This document shows, piece by piece, positions 60,272-64,000 of a stretch of 64,000 nucleotides of DNA (position 1 is the first letter of the stretch; each line of letters opens with the position of its first letter). Below the pieces are notes generated by a model. That model searched no databases. It was not told the origin of the DNA and saw nothing but the letters and a program-made list of their open reading frames with translations. The translations under genes and the position numbers were made by a program. Location of the stretch: the NCBI GenBank assembly GCA_002360535.1, contig DEQR01000027.1, positions 62,001 through 126,000 of the forward strand, read 5' to 3'. Origin of the DNA: Thiobacillus sp. UBA3361 (GTDB taxonomy: Bacteria > Pseudomonadota > Gammaproteobacteria > Burkholderiales > Thiobacillaceae).

Positions 60272-61108
60272 ATGGAAAAACAACTGGTCAAAGTGCTGCT
60301 GCGCGTCGTGCAGTCACAGGAAGAGCGCTTTGCCGGCTCGAAAACCCTGCGCGGCTTTCTCGACGACTACCACATTGGCTGGACCAAGGGCGCTACCTGC
60401 TGCTTCGACGCACCGGCCAAGGCCCGCATCCGGGAATTGCTGCTGGCTCAGGGCATCGCACCGGAGACACCGCCGGATGCCTGGGACGGACTGACGCGGT
60501 CGGAAAGCCTGGCCCTCGGCCGCAACGAGAAATGGGCCGGTGGTCTGGCGCGGCGGGATCGGGTCGCCTTGAAGGCACTGCCCGGCCGGCCACTGCTAAT
60601 CGGCCACGAGTCCATCTTGCTGCCGCCGCGTTGTCACCTGGAAGCAGATGCCCTGGAAGTTGCCGGTGAGGTCCGTCACGACACGATCTTGCTGGTGGAA
60701 AACTGGGAATGTTTCGACCGCATCCATGAGGTTAGTCTCGATTTCAGCGCTGCCGGCGGTAACCCCCTGGTATTGTGGCGAGGTGGCAATGGCGAAGCCC
60801 GCGCTGACGCCTCGAAAGAGTTTATGAGAGCGCTGAATCGGCCGGTGTGGGCCTTCGTCGATTACGACCCCGCTGGCCTGGTGATCGCCGCGACCCTACC
60901 CGGTTTGCAGGGCATCGTCGCCCCGAAGGCCGCGGTCCTTGCCGAATTGCTGGAAGAGCGTGGCCTGGAAGATCGCTACCGCACGCAACTGCCTGCCGCC
61001 GCACCTAGCCTTGATCGCTCTGGACATCCGGCGGTCGCCTTTCTGTGGTCGTTGCTCCGGCACGCTGGAAGGGCGTTACCGCAGGAGATATTCATCGGTT
61101 TGGGCTAA
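60272..61108 (+). CDS. jetD: Wadjet TOPRIM nuclease JetD (MksG-like)
   Basis: A 278-residue protein from the ATG at 60272 (GAGGACGC upstream), 8 bp after jetA. The TOPRIM core is shown by ILLVENWECFDRI (glutamate) and WAFVDYDPAGLVIAATLPG (DxD), as in topoisomerase-like nucleases. The N-terminal part (RFAGSKTLRGFLDDYHIGWTKG) is the arm domain. In Wadjet it cleaves DNA when the JetABC motor stalls on a small circle. With jetC, B and A it completes the set; the order C-B-A-D fits a MksBEFG-like (type II/III) locus. Confidence 0.85.
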   Translation: MEKQLVKVLLRVVQSQEERFAGSKTLRGFLDDYHIGWTKGATCCFDAPAKARIRELLLAQGIAPETPPDAWDGLTRSESLALGRNEKWAGGLARRDRVALKALPGRPLLIGHESILLPPRCHLEADALEVAGEVRHDTILLVENWECFDRIHEVSLDFSAAGGNPLVLWRGGNGEARADASKEFMRALNRPVWAFVDYDPAGLVIAATLPGLQGIVAPKAAVLAELLEERGLEDRYRTQLPAAAPSLDRSGHPAVAFLWSLLRHAGRALPQEIFIGLG

Positions 61109-61289
61109 TTGGTGCGGGGGCTTTTTACCGATGAGGAAGCAGCCTGATGTTCAAGAAGAGCTGAGGTGCGGCGGGTCATCTACATTGAAATCATGATTTG
61201 CGGAGCGGCAAGGTCTTGCAAGCCCATACGCAGACTTCTGACAATCGCGATGAATTTTCGGGCTTGAAAGATATAGGGAGTGAAGGAAT

Positions 61290-61577
61290 ATGAAGCGGTA
61301 CTGGGCGTTGCTGATCATCACCTACTTTGGTTTGACGTCAATGGTCTTGGCGAGTGATTCAACTGCAGAGGTCGCCGCTTGCAAGCTCTCCCTCCAGGAC
61401 ATGCTGCGCCAGCCCAAGGACAAGCCGCTTGTACTGACCGAGACCATGATGAACTGCGGCAAGCATGGCCAGCATTCCCTGGAGGCGTTCTACGGACAGG
61501 GCTGGCGGCTGATTCAGGTATTCAGCGATGAGGGTGCGGGTGCCCGTGTCGCCATCTTCGAGCGCATGCGCCAGTAG
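61290..61577 (+). CDS. Small exported protein, unknown function
   Basis: A 95-residue protein with a signal peptide ending near VLAS|DS and two cysteines (C31, C56) that could form a disulfide after export. No family recognised. It lies between the Wadjet locus and traG, with the next small gene 17 bp downstream; they may be ICE transfer-region genes. Confidence 0.6.
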   Translation: MKRYWALLIITYFGLTSMVLASDSTAEVAACKLSLQDMLRQPKDKPLVLTETMMNCGKHGQHSLEAFYGQGWRLIQVFSDEGAGARVAIFERMRQ

Positions 61578-61594
61578 AAAAAGGAATTCAGATC

Positions 61595-61972
61595 ATGACT
61601 CTCAAACCGATTACCGTGGCCAGCCTGGTCGCCATGGCATGGATCGCCCTGGTGGCCTTCTATGTGCTGAACGGTCTAGGCCCTCACGGTTATATCGATG
61701 GCGTTGCCGATGCGGTGTGGACGGCACTCGTCTGGCTTGTGGCCGGGGGCTTCGTCCTGGGCTGGCTCGTTCGCCGGCTCCGTCCTGACACTGGCAGGCT
61801 GCGTGCTGTCGGTCGGGTGGGCGCGGCTGGTCAAGACGCTACGGCGCAAAGCGATGCCGTATCGGCTGATGGGTGGCCCGGCGGACGGGATGAAGCCGGC
61901 CAGGAGGAGGATCCCTACTGGAATCCCACCTATGCCACCTCGGTCAACAACGCCTGGCGGCATGGCCACTGA
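61595..61972 (+). CDS. Small membrane protein, unknown function
   Basis: A 125-residue protein with two predicted transmembrane segments (about residues 9-28 and 40-58) and a charged C-terminal tail ending YWNPTYATSVNNAWRHGH. GGAATTC precedes the ATG as a weak ribosome site. It converges on traG with a 7-bp gap, so its position next to the transfer genes suggests an envelope role in conjugation; no family recognised. Confidence 0.6.
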   Translation: MTLKPITVASLVAMAWIALVAFYVLNGLGPHGYIDGVADAVWTALVWLVAGGFVLGWLVRRLRPDTGRLRAVGRVGAAGQDATAQSDAVSADGWPGGRDEAGQEEDPYWNPTYATSVNNAWRHGH

Positions 61973-61979
61973 AGGGTGA

Positions 61980-64000
61980 TTACCGTTCCGTGGCTGCCGC
62001 CCGGGCCTCGATGTATTCGGCCACACCCTTGATCTGACGCTCGCTGGGCTGCTGTGTGGCCCCCAAGTGCTCGATCTGGGCGCGGACGGTGGGATCGGCG
62101 GCCGACAGATGATGGATGCGTTCCATCACTTCCTCCGGGCTCTTGGGGGCCAGGATACCCAGGGCGGTCCTCAACGGTGCCAGGGGGCCGTGTTCATCCT
62201 TCACCGCCTGGTTGGCCAGAATGGCGACACCGGCTTGGTATTTCTGCCCCGCCTCGCTGGCCTGGTACTGCCTGAAGGCCGCCTGTTCATCGGCGCTCAC
62301 CCGCGCGATAGTGGGTTTGAGCTCAGGAGCTGATCCGGGCGGTGCCGGTTGCCGTCCCCGCACATATTGCTCATGGGCGGCGTGCCGGGTATCCAGTTCG
62401 GACCACCCCTCGGTCAGCAACCGATTGCGATCCCCGACCCCCTGACCGAAGACTTCATCCGGCGCACGCGGAGCGCCAATGGTGCCGTCCTGGGTGAGGT
62501 GGGCCGAACCCTCCCCACTTGCCGTCCAGGCTGCATGGGCCTCGTTCACCAGGGCACGGAAGCGGGCGGGATCGGTCTGGCGGATATCTGCCAGGGCGGC
62601 AGGGCCGATGCCCTGGCCGGCCGCGTAGGCTTGCACCCATGTGTCAAGGTCGTGGCGGGACTGGTCCTGGGTGGATAGAGAGCGTTCCCGCGACTCCGAT
62701 GCCGCGTCCCGCAAACCCGCTTCCATGCTGCGTGCCTCCTGCACAGTGAAACCCCGGTCCAGGCGGGCGGTGAAATCCTCTGCCGCCGCTTTCACGCCAC
62801 GGTCACCCGTCTGGGCCGAAATCGAGCGGGAAGCCTGGCGCAACACCTCGGCCGCCTGCTCCCGATTGAGGCCAAATCGATTGTTGGCTCCGGTGGCCGC
62901 CGTATAGGCCAGCTCCGCCACGCCCGCCGCTTCGATGCCGACCCCCGCCCTGGGCCCGAAGGCGCCTCGGGTGCCCACTGATGTGACTGGTTCGGGCTGA
63001 AGTCCGGCCGGCACGCCCTGGGCTGGCAAGATAGTGCCGGGCTTGGGTACCAGGTTGGGGTTGTGGGTCTGGCTTTGGCTGCCCACGGTACCGGCCTGGG
63101 CATCGAACCCGGCCCGGCTGGTCACCTGTCCCCGTTCCGCCTGCCGCGTCAGTTCTTCCGCCCTCATTTCCGCCCCGGCCTGGCCTTGGCTGCCGGCACC
63201 CCAGGTCTGGCCATAACCGGACCGGGTCTGCCAATCCCGATTCACCGCCTGGGTCAGCTCGCGCATGAAGCGTGCGCTGTCCGACTCGCTGTAGTGGCTC
63301 GCATCAGCCTTGGTGACGCTGCTGCCATACACCTGCCCGGCCGTGGCGCCGTGTTCGCTGCGGCTGGTACTCGCGGAGCCGGTGCCGGCGCTGGCGGACA
63401 ACACCCCTCCCAGGCTGGTGGGGGTGGCCTGCACGACCGGCATGCCGGCGGCCAGGGTGTCTGCGTCCTGGCGCACCGACCCGGTGGCCTTGGTGGACTC
63501 GCGAAGGCTGGGGTCGGTGTGCCGGTAGCCGCCTGCCGCGCCGCTGTCGATGCTTGGCCGGCTGCTCCAGCTGTTGGCCGTGGTGGTGCGCGCGGAGAAG
63601 GTATCGTAGCGCACGTTGCCCATGGCCAGGTTGCCCAGTCCAGCCTCGCCACCCGCCTTCTGGGCAGCGCTGGTGGCTGGTGCCATGAGCTGGCTGGCCA
63701 GGCCCGACATGGCCACCTCGCCGCCCTTGAGGATGGCGTAAGCCATCACCGGGATGAGCAGGGAGAACATCCCGGCCACCGCTTCGTCGCGCAGCAGGGT
63801 GTCCTCGATGTTGATGCTGTTGAGCAGGCTCAGCCCCGGCCCCGCTGGCACGCCGGCCAGGCCGCCGATCAATCCTGATGAGACGCCCGGTGCGGCGGCC
63901 AGGTGGGCGACGTACGAGGTGACTGCGTACAGCACCGGCCACAGCTCGATCCACACCATGGCCATGACGTAGGACTTGAGCACGATGCCGCCCTTGTGGC
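61980..64000 (-). CDS. traG: TraG-type ICE conjugation protein, C-terminal part (runs off the right edge)
   Basis: The frame is open to the end of the window, so the gene starts beyond it; the visible 673 residues are its C-terminal part. Near the edge VLKSYVMAMVWIELWPVLYAVTSY is the end of the membrane region, and MFSLLIPVMAYAILKGG another membrane helix. The rest is a long Ser/Gly/Ala/Gln-rich periplasmic-type tail, as in TraG N-terminal-domain proteins of F-like and ICE type IV secretion systems, where it aids pilus assembly and mating-pair stabilisation or entry exclusion. It is the opposite orientation to the ICE core genes, as expected for the separate transfer operon. Confidence 0.8.
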   Translation of the reverse strand, partial: HKGGIVLKSYVMAMVWIELWPVLYAVTSYVAHLAAAPGVSSGLIGGLAGVPAGPGLSLLNSINIEDTLLRDEAVAGMFSLLIPVMAYAILKGGEVAMSGLASQLMAPATSAAQKAGGEAGLGNLAMGNVRYDTFSARTTTANSWSSRPSIDSGAAGGYRHTDPSLRESTKATGSVRQDADTLAAGMPVVQATPTSLGGVLSASAGTGSASTSRSEHGATAGQVYGSSVTKADASHYSESDSARFMRELTQAVNRDWQTRSGYGQTWGAGSQGQAGAEMRAEELTRQAERGQVTSRAGFDAQAGTVGSQSQTHNPNLVPKPGTILPAQGVPAGLQPEPVTSVGTRGAFGPRAGVGIEAAGVAELAYTAATGANNRFGLNREQAAEVLRQASRSISAQTGDRGVKAAAEDFTARLDRGFTVQEARSMEAGLRDAASESRERSLSTQDQSRHDLDTWVQAYAAGQGIGPAALADIRQTDPARFRALVNEAHAAWTASGEGSAHLTQDGTIGAPRAPDEVFGQGVGDRNRLLTEGWSELDTRHAAHEQYVRGRQPAPPGSAPELKPTIARVSADEQAAFRQYQASEAGQKYQAGVAILANQAVKDEHGPLAPLRTALGILAPKSPEEVMERIHHLSAADPTVRAQIEHLGATQQPSERQIKGVAEYIEARAAATER

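Overview
The window is high-G+C DNA that reads as an integrating conjugative element (ICE) of the PFL_4669/STY45xx type in a betaproteobacterium, probably a sulfur-oxidising denitrifier. This is inferred from the ICE core families plus a periplasmic sulfide/nitrate gene set; no rRNA, tRNA or integrase gene is present to fix the taxonomy.

Layout. 1-2623: left part of the ICE replication block (3' end of an STY4528-like gene, TIGR03761 gene, DUF3158, ssb) with three copies of a 19-bp palindrome. 2749-9562: first cargo, a Gabija-type pair (OLD nuclease plus UvrD helicase, minus strand), then a HEPN (LA2681-type) gene and a NYN-LOTUS gene, both on the plus strand and visibly poorer in G+C. 9804-10145 and 26870-27200: two diverged copies (about 90% by eye) of the promoter, leader and first codons of the DUF3577 (STY4534) ICE gene. 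They bracket a second, metabolic cargo of about 16.7 kb: gnd, a truncated zwf fused to a Crp-type helix-turn-helix, a di-heme peroxidase, a pentaheme cytochrome, napB, napA, fccB, fccA, a repeat protein, a DUF302 protein and a rhodanese in one direction, then a CZB protein, a sigma-54 activator, soxZ and soxY. 27162-38029: ICE core, about 16 mostly small genes ending with an SNF2-type helicase. 38150-61108: third cargo, a broken AbiE pair, a DISARM-like operon (helicase-DUF1998-nuclease fusion, SNF2 helicase, AlbA/HATPase protein, DNA methyltransferase), a truncated AAA ATPase and a complete Wadjet locus (jetC, B, A, D). 61290-64000: two small ICE genes and the 3' part of a TraG-type conjugation gene at the right edge.

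How it fits together. The metabolic cargo looks like a periplasmic wire from sulfide oxidation (FccAB, SoxYZ, rhodanese, DUF302) through a pentaheme cytochrome to nitrate (NapAB), with no napC in sight. The rhodanese operon and soxYZ each have a -24/-12 promoter with a GTCATGAC repeat upstream, and a sigma-54 activator gene lies between them, so one regulator probably controls both. The other two cargoes are anti-phage/anti-plasmid islands.

The least explained feature is a family of about a dozen structured leaders: nearly every ICE core transcription unit between 26.9 and 35.8 kb has the same stem-within-stem immediately before its Shine-Dalgarno. Stem sequences differ between copies but the differences compensate, and four copies carry additional conserved hairpins with tetraloops. 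This is direct evidence for a repeated RNA element that may coordinate the ICE genes post-transcriptionally.
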